Assembly: GCA_017428035.1 (NCBI GenBank)
Contig: JAFRRR010000082.1
Coordinates: 1-43,061, forward strand
Reading direction: 5' to 3'
DNA length: 43,061 nucleotides
From: Bacteroidales bacterium
Lineage (GTDB): Bacteria; Bacteroidota; Bacteroidia; Bacteroidales; UBA932
Below, in pieces: positions 8,548 to 17,537 of the stretch. The position numbers and the translations under genes are program-made. Position 1 is the stretch's first letter. The number at the start of each line of letters is the position of its first letter. The notes under the pieces were generated by a model that was not told where the DNA came from, did not search any database, and worked only from the letters and a program-made list of their open reading frames with translations.

Positions 8548-10383
8548 CTAATCCATTTCAATTTTGCAGATACACAACTTTTGCTCTCCGCTGCGGGTGT
8601 TGCCCTTGTGGATACCCAGGGCCAGGACAATATCCTGACCTTTGTATTCGGAGAGATCGTAGACAAACTCGGCATATTCCGCCGGATTACCGTTGCCTTT
8701 TTCGTGGATGAAACTCCAGCATCCGCCTGGTGCGGAAACAGCCGTAGCGGCTGTGTTGGAAACCGGTTTAAGAGCCGCCGCCTTGCAGGTCGCAAGCGGT
8801 ACCGCGGTGACCTTGAACACCGTGGGGTTGGCGCTGGAGAAGGTACGGATATAGAGATGTAGCCGGTCGTTCGCATCGCTGATGTGAAACCGGCTGTAGA
8901 TATACGATTCGGGGGTGAAATAGTCGCTATCGGCGCCGCCGCGGGTTTTGAGGGTGTAACCCTGTTCGTTTACCGGCTCGACCTCTTTGCTGATATATTG
9001 CAGCGCCCAGCTGTTGGTCAAATGGTTGGTCCCCGCCCACAGGCTGAAGCCCTGCTCGCCGCCGGGGTTGTGGACCCTGCGGGCGCCGTGGTCACCGTCT
9101 GAGGAGTTCAAAGTGAAGTTGCTGCCGGAGAACACAGTGCCGGTATTGGTCATCATTGAGGTCAGGTTCTCGCGGGTGAAGCCGCGCCACTCTGCCCCTG
9201 AAACCGGGGTTCCGGGCAGTGCATCGTCGCCCTTTACAGCCGACGGTGCAAAGCAGAACCGGCGGGAAACCTGGTGGAAATTGTTTTCTGACCAGTAGAT
9301 GCCAAGCGCAATGACCACCTCCTTTCCCACATATCGGCTCAAATCAAAAGCAAATGACGAATAGTCGCTGCCGGCATAGGTATAGCGGGCTACATCTTCA
9401 ACTGCAGACGCTCCGTCGGTCAGGTTTAGCACTTTGACGCCGAACTTTGCCGGAGTGGCCGCAGTAGCGTAGTGGGTACGCATATTCACATTGAATATTT
9501 TGTTTCCCTCTTCTATCTTCTTGCGACCGTAGGTATAGCCTATAAACTGATCCGGATCGGCATCTTCGTGCTGTGCGGCAACATTGACAAGTGCGCAGCC
9601 CTCCGCCTCGTAACGGAATTCACCCCACCACGAGAAAGCCGACATATAACCAACAGTCCAGTCGTTTATGCCGTTGAAGCCGGTGGATCCGCGATAGTTA
9701 TTGGCAAACCAGTGCGGTGCATCGGCCAAATCCTGCCACTTCATTCCGGGGAGGACTTCACCGCCGCCCAGCCGCACCACAGGCATTTCTGCCACACTGT
9801 CCACAAAGTCGCCCATAGCAATCTCACGTTTGTAGGCGGAACCGTCGGCAATGGTATAGGTAAGGGTGTAATCTTTGAGCGGAAGCGAGGTAATCTCGAA
9901 CCGGCCTTCGGTATCTGTGGTTACAGCCTTCAGGCCGCAGTCCACCCTGACGCCGCTGAGAGGCCGTCCATCCACAGCGCCCAGCACCTGTCCCCTGATC
10001 AGGGCAGCGGAATATTCCAACACCGGATTGAGCACAATCTCCTCTCCGCTTGCAAAACGTTGGGGATTGATTGTATATGCAACTGTAGCATAGCCCGGCA
10101 ACGAGAATGTGACATAGCGGGCGTTGGAAGGGACATTCTCTATGCGGAATGTGCCGTCCCAGTCAGAAAAGGTCACATAGCGCAACTCGCGCTCCATATT
10201 CGTCCCCCTGAAGTAAACTTCAACATCCTCCAGCAAAGCGCCGAAGGAGTCGGTCACAGTACCGCTTATGGCAACTGTGCCCACGCTGCTGTCGTCCCAC
10301 CAGCCGCGCTGTGACTCCCGTACACACGAGGCTGCAGGCACCAGTAGCGCCAGAGCTATAATAAATGAAAGATGATTTTTCAT
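8548..10383 (-). CDS. Surface lipoprotein with two carboxypeptidase-regulatory-like domains and a duplicated C-terminal domain
   Basis: A 611-residue lipoprotein (signal ending VPAASC). Residues about 35-120 and 125-200 are two carboxypeptidase-regulatory-like beta-sandwiches (AISGTVTDSFGALLEDVEVYF; IRGQVLGAVDGRPLSGVRVD). The remaining part has two related halves, each ending in a similar block: FAFDLSRYVGKEVVIALGIY and FVYDLSEYKGQDIVLALGIH, both followed by a Cys-containing strand. This looks like a tandem jelly-roll or carbohydrate-binding-like module, a fold inferred from pattern only. It ends two bases before the SusC start and so belongs to the operon. The likely role is surface binding of the target glycan; no catalytic motif was recognised. 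Confidence 0.65.
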   Translation of the reverse strand: MKNHLSFIIALALLVPAASCVRESQRGWWDDSSVGTVAISGTVTDSFGALLEDVEVYFRGTNMERELRYVTFSDWDGTFRIENVPSNARYVTFSLPGYATVAYTINPQRFASGEEIVLNPVLEYSAALIRGQVLGAVDGRPLSGVRVDCGLKAVTTDTEGRFEITSLPLKDYTLTYTIADGSAYKREIAMGDFVDSVAEMPVVRLGGGEVLPGMKWQDLADAPHWFANNYRGSTGFNGINDWTVGYMSAFSWWGEFRYEAEGCALVNVAAQHEDADPDQFIGYTYGRKKIEEGNKIFNVNMRTHYATAATPAKFGVKVLNLTDGASAVEDVARYTYAGSDYSSFAFDLSRYVGKEVVIALGIYWSENNFHQVSRRFCFAPSAVKGDDALPGTPVSGAEWRGFTRENLTSMMTNTGTVFSGSNFTLNSSDGDHGARRVHNPGGEQGFSLWAGTNHLTNSWALQYISKEVEPVNEQGYTLKTRGGADSDYFTPESYIYSRFHISDANDRLHLYIRTFSSANPTVFKVTAVPLATCKAAALKPVSNTAATAVSAPGGCWSFIHEKGNGNPAEYAEFVYDLSEYKGQDIVLALGIHKGNTRSGEQKLCICKIEMD

Positions 10384-10392
10384 AGGCGGCGC

Positions 10393-12282
10393 TTATTTGA
10401 TGGATTTGAGATATTCAAGCGTCTGTTCTTTGCGCTCCTGATAGCGCAGGCGCCAGATGAGCTCCTGCATAGAAACGCACACAAAATTCTCGGGGAGGTT
10501 TTCGACGCACTGTTGCACCGCATCGGAAGCTCTCAGTCCGTTCCAAGTACTCCAGGCATGCACTGCAACAGTGTTGAAAGACTGGTTCGTCTGGTTCTCT
10601 TTCTGAATGGTTCTGGCTATTGATTCCGGAGTGTTGAAGCCGGTCCACATCTTATAACTGGCAGTCACGCAGGGAATGTCATAACCTTTCTTGTTGGTGA
10701 ACCAATATATTTTGCCGTGATCTCCGTCGTAGGGGTTACGTTTCACGGCAGTGATGCCCTCCAACTGATCGTTGGCATCCACAAACGCCTGCAGCATCTG
10801 CTGGGCATTGGCAGAAGAAAAGTCGCCCGCCATCACGTGCAGGATCTTGATGCCGTGCTGACGCATATGGGCGGCGGTGCGCTCTGCCACAAGCTTTATG
10901 CCTGCCGCACGGTCAGCGGCCGAAAGGCCCTTTGTGCAGAACTCATCTATATAATAATACCCGCCGCCGAAAGTCTCCATAATGGTACATTCTGCCGACG
11001 GCTGACGTTCTATAAGATAATTCAAACGGGTCGGGGCTATCTGCGTAAGCGACTGGCAACCCATCTCAAAGGCCATATTGACGTTCTTTGCCGATAGCAG
11101 CGAATAATAATCGCTTACAAAAGCGTCTGTAATAATCCACTGGTAATTGTCGCCGTCGGTAAGGAAAAAGCCCAGATAGTTGGCTTTTTTGTCATAGTCA
11201 ATGGTGCGGGGATTGATGCTCTTCACCAGGATAGTGCTCTGGCGGTCACTGTAGTGACGCGACATAGCCCCCATATTATATGTCCAGTCGGAGGCCAGCA
11301 TCATATGGCCGTGCCGCGAAACGGGCTCCACAAACCTGTCTTCGCCTACACCCTGCTCCCAGCCGATAATCTGGCTGTGGGGCTTGAGCCATTCCAGGAT
11401 CTCTTCCAGCAGCGCAAAATTCTGGCCACCGGAAGTTGAGCCGTACCTTTTATTCAGATTGAACAGGAACAGGCCCTTCTGTATCACGTATTCGCGCATC
11501 TCGCCAGTTGTCACAGGCATCATCACAAGCGCCTCGTTGTTGCACTTGTCTTTGAATTGCGCCCACGCCTGGGCCGTGGTCATCTTGGTGCAGTCGCACT
11601 TTTTGGTGTAGCCGTTGCGGATAAAGAAGGCCTCGTCGCGCACATCCACGATTATGGAATTATAGACGTGGCTGGCCACCGCGGCGGCAATGCCACTTTC
11701 GGGATTATTCATCAGGTCGGTGAGCACATAACCGTCAAAAAGGTCGCGCACCGTGACATCGTAGCCGTCTATCTTGCCGTAAGTCTTGGTGGCCAGCTCC
11801 ACGGCGGTCTGCCGCGAACTGATTTGTTGGCCGAAATCGGCGCGTTCCATATCATAGCCCGTTCCGCCGACCTCGATCCAGACTCCGACTTTGGTCTTGC
11901 CCTGGGCACAGGCGCGGTTCACCAGGCCGGCGATGGACTGCATCAGCAAAAAATTCTGCAGGCCGGTGTCGGGACTGCCATCGCTGTTGGGAATCTCCTT
12001 GTTGGCATAGTCGGAATACTTCATATACCAGAAAACCTCCGGCTGAAGATTATCTTCCGGAATGAAGAATTGCCCTGCGTTATGCAGCGGATCGTGCAAA
12101 TCGGCATAGGCCACCGCATCGGGATTGGACTCAGGCACGCTCGGCGCAACGGGTTCATCGTCGGCAGGCATCTCCTTCTCCTCTACCCCGCCCCAGTATT
12201 CGGTTATCACTGGCGCCTTGGTGCAGCAGGCCAGAGCCGAGAGCAGGGCTGCAGAAGTAATGATTCTTAGTAGGTATTTCAT
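10393..12282 (-). CDS. GxGYxYP-family putative glycoside hydrolase lipoprotein
   Basis: A 629-residue protein with a lipoprotein signal (LLSALACC). The central motif TFGGGYYYIDEF matches the GxGYxY core that names the GxGYxYP family, with Ile where the family usually has Pro. Other supporting stretches are LGFFLTDGDNYQWI, an Asp-rich loop typical of the family, and HAWSTWNGLRAS near the end. The family is annotated as putative glycoside hydrolases because members occur in glycan loci; biochemical proof is limited. The N-terminal 60 residues after the lipid anchor are Pro/Glu-rich and act as a tether. It sits between the DUF4595-like and carboxypeptidase-regulatory lipoproteins in the same operon. 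Confidence 0.8.
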   Translation of the reverse strand: MKYLLRIITSAALLSALACCTKAPVITEYWGGVEEKEMPADDEPVAPSVPESNPDAVAYADLHDPLHNAGQFFIPEDNLQPEVFWYMKYSDYANKEIPNSDGSPDTGLQNFLLMQSIAGLVNRACAQGKTKVGVWIEVGGTGYDMERADFGQQISSRQTAVELATKTYGKIDGYDVTVRDLFDGYVLTDLMNNPESGIAAAVASHVYNSIIVDVRDEAFFIRNGYTKKCDCTKMTTAQAWAQFKDKCNNEALVMMPVTTGEMREYVIQKGLFLFNLNKRYGSTSGGQNFALLEEILEWLKPHSQIIGWEQGVGEDRFVEPVSRHGHMMLASDWTYNMGAMSRHYSDRQSTILVKSINPRTIDYDKKANYLGFFLTDGDNYQWIITDAFVSDYYSLLSAKNVNMAFEMGCQSLTQIAPTRLNYLIERQPSAECTIMETFGGGYYYIDEFCTKGLSAADRAAGIKLVAERTAAHMRQHGIKILHVMAGDFSSANAQQMLQAFVDANDQLEGITAVKRNPYDGDHGKIYWFTNKKGYDIPCVTASYKMWTGFNTPESIARTIQKENQTNQSFNTVAVHAWSTWNGLRASDAVQQCVENLPENFVCVSMQELIWRLRYQERKEQTLEYLKSIK

Positions 12283-12288
12283 TAGAAA

Positions 12289-13170
12289 TTACTGATATAT
12301 AAACTTATAAGTACGTGTCAGATATGGAGTTCCGGCATTGTAGTCGGTACGCGTTGCGGTGTCGATATCGCCGGCTGCGTTGAAAGAGTACTCTATTGCC
12401 GTGGTCTCGGGAGCCGGAATGTTGCCGGTAGAGGCGCTGATGCCGGTGACAAGCTTTTTGTTGCCGGGCAGTCCTGCGGCTATCCATACCGGGAAGTAGT
12501 CGGGCATAAGATAGGCCGCAAAATTCTGACGGTCATTATGGTCGCCGGCCGTGTATGTGGTTTTCAGGGCAGACACATTGGACGTTCTGGTGGCTTTGCT
12601 GCTTTGTGCGTTGATCTCGGTTCCTATTACCGACTCTGTAACAGTGCCTTCGGAAATGGCATAAACCTCGTTGTAATTCATTTTGGAGGTGTAATAACCC
12701 TCTTTGGCGGCAAAATCGGACTTGCATTCAGTGGATGTGACAACACCGGCCTCATTTACGCTTGTGGTGTAACTCCAGGCGCCGCTCCAACTGCCTTTGC
12801 TGGACAATGTGCCGGAGGTGGGATTGTACGAAACATCTATGTACCGGTTGGTGGCTATGGGGAAGAACTTTCCCTGTACCTTCATCTCATTTTCACCAGG
12901 ATATGAATAGTTCAGATCCAGGACGACCTCTCTGGCCAGTTTGTCGGTCTTGACAAGAGTCAGTATCCGACCCTGCTCATCGTAGGTATATTCGTAAGTC
13001 TCTATCACACTGCCTCCGCTGCTGACCTCGACCATAGCCACCAGGGGCTTTTCGTGAGCCCAGATCTGACGGTCGGTCTTTTTGCCGTCCCCCTCCCCGC
13101 CTCCGTTGCAGGCGGCAGCAAGGGCGGCCATAAGAATTGCCGCAAACAAGTATAATGATTTCATATCCAT
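12289..13170 (-). CDS. DUF4595-like lipoprotein with YD-type strand repeats
   Basis: A 293-residue lipoprotein (lipobox LAAAC) with a Gly/Asp/Lys tether and then repeated beta-hairpin units such as TYEYTYDEQGRILTLVKTD and AIEYSFNAAGDIDTATRTD. These resemble the YD/RHS-like repeats of DUF4595 lipoproteins that accompany SusC/SusD systems. No enzyme motif was seen, and a surface structural or binding role is inferred. Two starts are possible (MDMK at 13170 and MKSL at 13164). The upstream neighbour ends one base before the longer start, so either fits. DUF4595 is assigned by repeat pattern rather than a full alignment. Confidence 0.6.
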   Translation of the reverse strand: MDMKSLYLFAAILMAALAAACNGGGEGDGKKTDRQIWAHEKPLVAMVEVSSGGSVIETYEYTYDEQGRILTLVKTDKLAREVVLDLNYSYPGENEMKVQGKFFPIATNRYIDVSYNPTSGTLSSKGSWSGAWSYTTSVNEAGVVTSTECKSDFAAKEGYYTSKMNYNEVYAISEGTVTESVIGTEINAQSSKATRTSNVSALKTTYTAGDHNDRQNFAAYLMPDYFPVWIAAGLPGNKKLVTGISASTGNIPAPETTAIEYSFNAAGDIDTATRTDYNAGTPYLTRTYKFIYQ

Positions 13171-13171
13171 C

Positions 13172-14407
13172 TTATTTATACAGAGTTATGTGCTCACCGT
13201 TGTCTACTATCGCAACCGAGGGATACGGCCGTCCGGCATTATTCAAAGCACCGTTATGGTTATAAAGATATTCGTAGGAAATGCGGCCGTGGATCTCGTG
13301 GTGCCACTCGTTTTCGTGGATATTCACGTATACCTGCTCTATATTGTCCGGATTGGGCGCAGCCAGAGTGCTGGTGAACAGATACACGATGCCCTGGAAC
13401 ACAGGGGCGAAAACCACATCGGCCATAGGGAAAAGCGGATAAATCAGCTCCTCGTTTTCGTGGTGGGAGTTGTCGCCTATGTGTACAACGCGCCAATCGC
13501 CAATCTGGATCAGATACAGCAGGCACGGCTCTTCTCCCTGCGCCGACATATATGCCTGGGTAGTTGCCACGCCTCCTATTAGCTGCGGCTCCAGCTGGCT
13601 CTCACTCCAGAAATGCTTCTCGCCCTCATCCTTTGTGAAATGCCGGGCCATAGTGGAGGGGCCCACAACCGGCTTGCCCCTGGCCATCATCATCCTGAAA
13701 AGATCCAGGTCATAATGGTCGCCGTGGGCGTGTGTCACATAGAGAACATCCAGCATATCTGCCAGTTCCTCTTTATAGAGATTGTCATACAAACCTTCGC
13801 CGTAGCAGATGTCTATGCCGATGCAGGCGTCTTTGGTGCGGAGCACCACGCCCGAACTGTACAGTTTGGCCACCTGCAGTTCGTTGCCGTCCGGGCGAGG
13901 GCCGCGCAGGAAACGGAAAAACTCCTCCCTCTTATTCTGCAGCCACTGCTTGTTGGCGGCGGTGAAGGCGTCGGCCTGGCCGCTGGCGGGGGGAGGTGTT
14001 TCGTAGTTGTATGTCACCTCGTGCATCGGGAAGTCGCGCAGGCGGCTTATGCCCCGGCGAAGCTTGTCGTACCGGTCTTCATAGTTTCTGGAAACTTTGG
14101 GGTGGCTTAGCGACGGCGGGTACATAGCCTCCAGTTTATTGCAGAAGTTGTGCACCTGCGTCATCCAGATGTATGGATTGGACTTGTAGGCAGCCTCCAG
14201 CTCTACCATCAGATTCTGAGCCATATAATAGGCGGGCTCTCCCACAAGGTCAGTCTGGAAGGTGCGCAGATAAGAGAGCATCTGGGAATACAGGGCTTCG
14301 TTGCTTGCCGACTGCCAGATATACTGGGCCTTGGCCGTACCGGACGACAGTACAAGCGCAACGGCGACCGCCAGAACTGCTTTTTTAAATGACTTTCTAG
14401 TCTCCAT
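13172..14407 (-). CDS. Exported metallo-beta-lactamase-fold hydrolase
   Basis: A 411-residue protein beginning METRKSFKKAV, with a signal peptide ending GTAKAQ. The MBL motif HAHGDHYD lies at about residues 225-232, with further metal ligands plausibly in VVHIGDNSHHE. This resembles the UlaG-like/Lactamase_B_3 branch, whose members include lactonases and phosphodiesterases. A longer reading from 14479 would add 24 residues that overlap the previous gene and lack signal character, so 14407 is preferred. This start overlaps the previous stop by 11 bases, which suggests coupled translation. In a glycan locus with an oxidoreductase, opening a sugar lactone is a reasonable but unproven job. Confidence 0.8.
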   Translation of the reverse strand: METRKSFKKAVLAVAVALVLSSGTAKAQYIWQSASNEALYSQMLSYLRTFQTDLVGEPAYYMAQNLMVELEAAYKSNPYIWMTQVHNFCNKLEAMYPPSLSHPKVSRNYEDRYDKLRRGISRLRDFPMHEVTYNYETPPPASGQADAFTAANKQWLQNKREEFFRFLRGPRPDGNELQVAKLYSSGVVLRTKDACIGIDICYGEGLYDNLYKEELADMLDVLYVTHAHGDHYDLDLFRMMMARGKPVVGPSTMARHFTKDEGEKHFWSESQLEPQLIGGVATTQAYMSAQGEEPCLLYLIQIGDWRVVHIGDNSHHENEELIYPLFPMADVVFAPVFQGIVYLFTSTLAAPNPDNIEQVYVNIHENEWHHEIHGRISYEYLYNHNGALNNAGRPYPSVAIVDNGEHITLYK

Positions 14408-16700
14408 AGACCAAATTGGCGTTTTTAGTGGCACATACATCACCGCCGGCACCTGACCAGCTTCTGGCACGTTCGGCATCTATGCAACGCACCAGCAGAC
14501 GGTTTCTCACGTTCTGTCCGCCGCCGCCAATCAGGTAGCCGCCGCCAAAATTGAAGAACGCCTGAGGGTCGTTGTTTAACTTTTCTATAGAAGATATAAC
14601 CTCCGGCTGCCAGCCACGTGCCGCATTCAAGCGGAAGAATGCATTGTTGCCGGCACCGTCTTCCTTGACAAAGAAGTAAACGTTGCTGTCGGTATCGCAA
14701 GCCACGTGGGTAAAGTTCAGGAAACTGTCATTACCGTTGGTGTAGGGGACCAGAACTGTGGGGGAGGCAGAAACGGAAGAAGGATCGGTGCGGTTTACCA
14801 GAGCCTTGTTCTGGGACGCAAAAAACATCCACTTCTGGTCGGAGGTGAGGCAGGGCGACCATACATAACCGTCGGCAACTTTTGCACTGACGGCGGTTTG
14901 GGCCATAAGGTCAACTTCTACCATAAGACCGCCGTTGCAGGTGAACCAGCACTTTGTCTGGCTGCTGTTTATCACGGGGGAGGTTATGTCGGAAAGATCG
15001 CCCGACGGACAATCCATCACTTTTACTTCATTGAATCTATTTCCTGAGAACGAGAGGAATCTGATGCCCTCCGCCCCGTCTTTCAGGCTGCTGGCCATCA
15101 CAATCTGGTCATTTCCATACACCGCCAGCTGGATGTGGGTGGTTTCTACCGGATATTCGTCAAGTATCTCGCCGCTTGCTGCATTGACAGCAATGAGCCG
15201 CTTGTCCGCCGCGGGGATGAAGACCACACTGCAGTCGTTGCTCAGGGCGGGACCGCAACCGGCAATGGAAGATGCGGAGGTGCAGGTCGGCACGGGAATC
15301 TCCCACATCTGCCGGCCCGCTGCCGAAATACAGAAGATATGCTGCTGGTTTGAACAATAGATATCTCCGGTGACGGGGTTGACGCTGATGTCGCCGCCGT
15401 TGTCGTTCTTGCCGTCGTTCAGATTGAACAACATAGAGACTGTGCCCTCTACAAGATCTATCTCATAGAGGCGACGGGCACCGCGGGTAATGAAGTATGC
15501 GCGGGTGCACTCCTTGTTGAACACCGGATAGGTATTGCGCGGGTTGGCCCCGTCCAGGGCTTCGTTTATCAGCCATTCCTCGGCATTGTACTTAACCTCA
15601 AAACGGATTGGCGTCCCGGCGTAATCGGCGGAAACGACAACCGAGTTTTCACCGCCTTCTACCGGGGCGAACGATGCTTCTGAACCTGTCAGGCTCTTGC
15701 CGGAGGCCTCCCACTTGATGTTGGAGGCATCTGTGTAGGCGGCGGTGTTGATGTTCCAAAGAGCCTTTCGGCCGGCATATAATTTACCCTCAGGCATTTT
15801 CACCAAAGGTCCCGAACCCTGCACGAAGAACTGCTGCGAGGCAGTGCGCTGCGGATTTCCGGCCCCGGCCGTGATGGTCACCGGCCCGGTGTTGCCGGAG
15901 GCAAATGTCACAATAGCCTGCCCTTCTTCAGTAGATTCCACTGTAGCGAGGCTTGCGTTCGAAGAACGCCACTCCAATTCACGGTCGGAGGTATTGGCAG
16001 GTGAGTACGTCACAATCAGGGTATATGTCTCGCCCGCATCGGCCAGCAGAGTGAAACTGCTGCCGTTGGAGAAAGCCAACGCTTCCACGGGGATAGAACT
16101 TACCTTGATATGGCATACCGCCTCAAAGCCACCGTCCTCTGTCCTGGCCAGGATGTCGCACTCGCCGCTGCCAACGCCGGTAACCACTCCGCCGTCAACT
16201 GTTGCAACCTTAGAGTCTGAACTGCTCCAGATGATGTTCTTGTTGGCGGCATCGGCCGGCTCAATGGTGGCCGTGAGCGTCTCTGTGGCTCCTTTACCTA
16301 TGGTCAGCGACTCGGCGCTGAGGCTGATGCCGCTCACCGGCGTCTGATTTATGACCACTGTGACGCTGCAGGTACCCTGCACTCCGTCTACCGTGGCCGT
16401 TATTGTGGCAGAACCCTCCTTTATGGCCTTGAGGGTTCCGGCCTTGTTTATCTGCGCCACCGTTTCATCGCTGGATGACCACTCTGCATAGAGCCAGTGG
16501 GCATCCTGGGGGGTGACATCGACCTTGAGTGAGAGCATCTCTCCCTCCGTTATGGTTACGGACGGCGGATCCACCGCAACCCCGGTGACTTTTTTCTGCC
16601 CATCCTCCTTTGGAGAGCAGCCGGCCAACAACAAAAAGCAGACAGAAACCACCAATAGCTTCAGCCCGCAATTTGCCGCCACAGAAACAGCGCGCTTCAT
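14397..16700 (-). CDS. Lipoprotein with Big2 Ig-like domains and a C-terminal beta-propeller-like region
   Basis: A 767-residue lipoprotein (signal ending LLLAGC). Three bacterial Ig-like (Big2) domains run from about residue 37 to 295. Each has the classic pattern, for example WSSSDETVAQINKAGTLKAIKEGSATITA and WSSSDSKVATVDGGVVTGVGSGECDI. The C-terminal 400 residues hold repeated WD/PQQ-like blades (DISVNPVTGDIYCSNQQHIFCIS; KRLIAVNAASGEILDEYPV), suggesting a beta-propeller. The protein is probably a surface scaffold or binding protein; no catalytic residues were recognised. It follows the DUF1080 gene by three bases and overlaps the MBL gene. Confidence 0.8.
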   Translation of the reverse strand: MKRAVSVAANCGLKLLVVSVCFLLLAGCSPKEDGQKKVTGVAVDPPSVTITEGEMLSLKVDVTPQDAHWLYAEWSSSDETVAQINKAGTLKAIKEGSATITATVDGVQGTCSVTVVINQTPVSGISLSAESLTIGKGATETLTATIEPADAANKNIIWSSSDSKVATVDGGVVTGVGSGECDILARTEDGGFEAVCHIKVSSIPVEALAFSNGSSFTLLADAGETYTLIVTYSPANTSDRELEWRSSNASLATVESTEEGQAIVTFASGNTGPVTITAGAGNPQRTASQQFFVQGSGPLVKMPEGKLYAGRKALWNINTAAYTDASNIKWEASGKSLTGSEASFAPVEGGENSVVVSADYAGTPIRFEVKYNAEEWLINEALDGANPRNTYPVFNKECTRAYFITRGARRLYEIDLVEGTVSMLFNLNDGKNDNGGDISVNPVTGDIYCSNQQHIFCISAAGRQMWEIPVPTCTSASSIAGCGPALSNDCSVVFIPAADKRLIAVNAASGEILDEYPVETTHIQLAVYGNDQIVMASSLKDGAEGIRFLSFSGNRFNEVKVMDCPSGDLSDITSPVINSSQTKCWFTCNGGLMVEVDLMAQTAVSAKVADGYVWSPCLTSDQKWMFFASQNKALVNRTDPSSVSASPTVLVPYTNGNDSFLNFTHVACDTDSNVYFFVKEDGAGNNAFFRLNAARGWQPEVISSIEKLNNDPQAFFNFGGGYLIGGGGQNVRNRLLVRCIDAERARSWSGAGGDVCATKNANLVYGD

Positions 16701-16703
16701 TTG

Positions 16704-17531
16704 TTAAAGTTCTTTAATCTTGATGTTTTTGAAAAATACCTGATGGCCGTGGTCCTGAAGCAGGATGTAGCCCTCTTCGTAGTTGCCGAAGTCGGGCCAG
16801 TCGCGGTATTTGCTGTAGTCTACAAATGCATCCCACATCTGGTTGTTACGCTCGTATTCCACAACCTTTTCGCCATTCAGCCAGTGCTCAACGTGGTTAC
16901 CGTCCACCACAATCATTGCGGTGTTCCAGCCGAATTTATCCTTCAGAGGCTCGTGCTTGGAGGGGATCAGGTCGTAGAGAGAGGCCAGGGTGCGGTTGCC
17001 GTTCACGCCCAGCTTTGCGTCGGGATGGTTGTCGTCGTCCAGAATCTGGAACTCGCAGCCAATTGCGCTGCCGGCTCCGGTGTTCAGGAACGGATCCACA
17101 AAATACTTGATGCCGCTGTTGGCGCCCTCGGTCATCTTGAAGTCGACCTTGAGCACAAAGTTGCGGTACTTGTCTTTGGTGATGATGTCGCCGCCGTTGG
17201 CGCTTTCGGCGCCGTCACCGGCAAAGACATAGAGCAGGCCGTCTTCGGTGATGCCCCAGCCGCCCTCAGGGAATTTACCCATATTGACGGGCTTGGCGCT
17301 CTGCCAGCCTTCGGTGGTTTTGCCGTCGAACAGCAACTTCCAGCCGTCGACCTCCTCGGCCTCGGTGAGGGTATTGGGCTCGGCGGCAGCTTCCATAGCA
17401 GCATACTTGCCCCAGCAGGGCTGTTCGCACTCCTGATTGCAGCACTCGTCGGCTTTTTTGCACTTGGGGCAGTTGCAGGAAGAAGCCATCACCGCCACGG
17501 CGGCGATGGCCAGTATAATGACTTTTTTCAT
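16704..17531 (-). CDS. DUF1080 (3-keto-disaccharide hydrolase family) lipoprotein
   Basis: A 275-residue lipoprotein (lipobox MASSC, Cys19). The mature N-terminus is unusually Cys-rich: six more cysteines fall between residues 21 and 39. The rest is one DUF1080 jelly-roll: [15 protein letters not shown] at the start, then [44 protein letters not shown] and GEKVVEYE. The family is known from 3-keto-glycoside hydrolysis and often sits beside Gfo/Idh oxidoreductases, as here, where that gene is six bases upstream. The pair suggests oxidation at C3 followed by cleavage of the keto-glycoside. The substrate sugar is unknown. Confidence 0.88.
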   Translation of the reverse strand: MKKVIILAIAAVAVMASSCNCPKCKKADECCNQECEQPCWGKYAAMEAAAEPNTLTEAEEVDGWKLLFDGKTTEGWQSAKPVNMGKFPEGGWGITEDGLLYVFAGDGAESANGGDIITKDKYRNFVLKVDFKMTEGANSGIKYFVDPFLNTGAGSAIGCEFQILDDDNHPDAKLGVNGNRTLASLYDLIPSKHEPLKDKFGWNTAMIVVDGNHVEHWLNGEKVVEYERNNQMWDAFVDYSKYRDWPDFGNYEEGYILLQDHGHQVFFKNIKIKEL

Positions 17532-17537
17532 AGTTGC

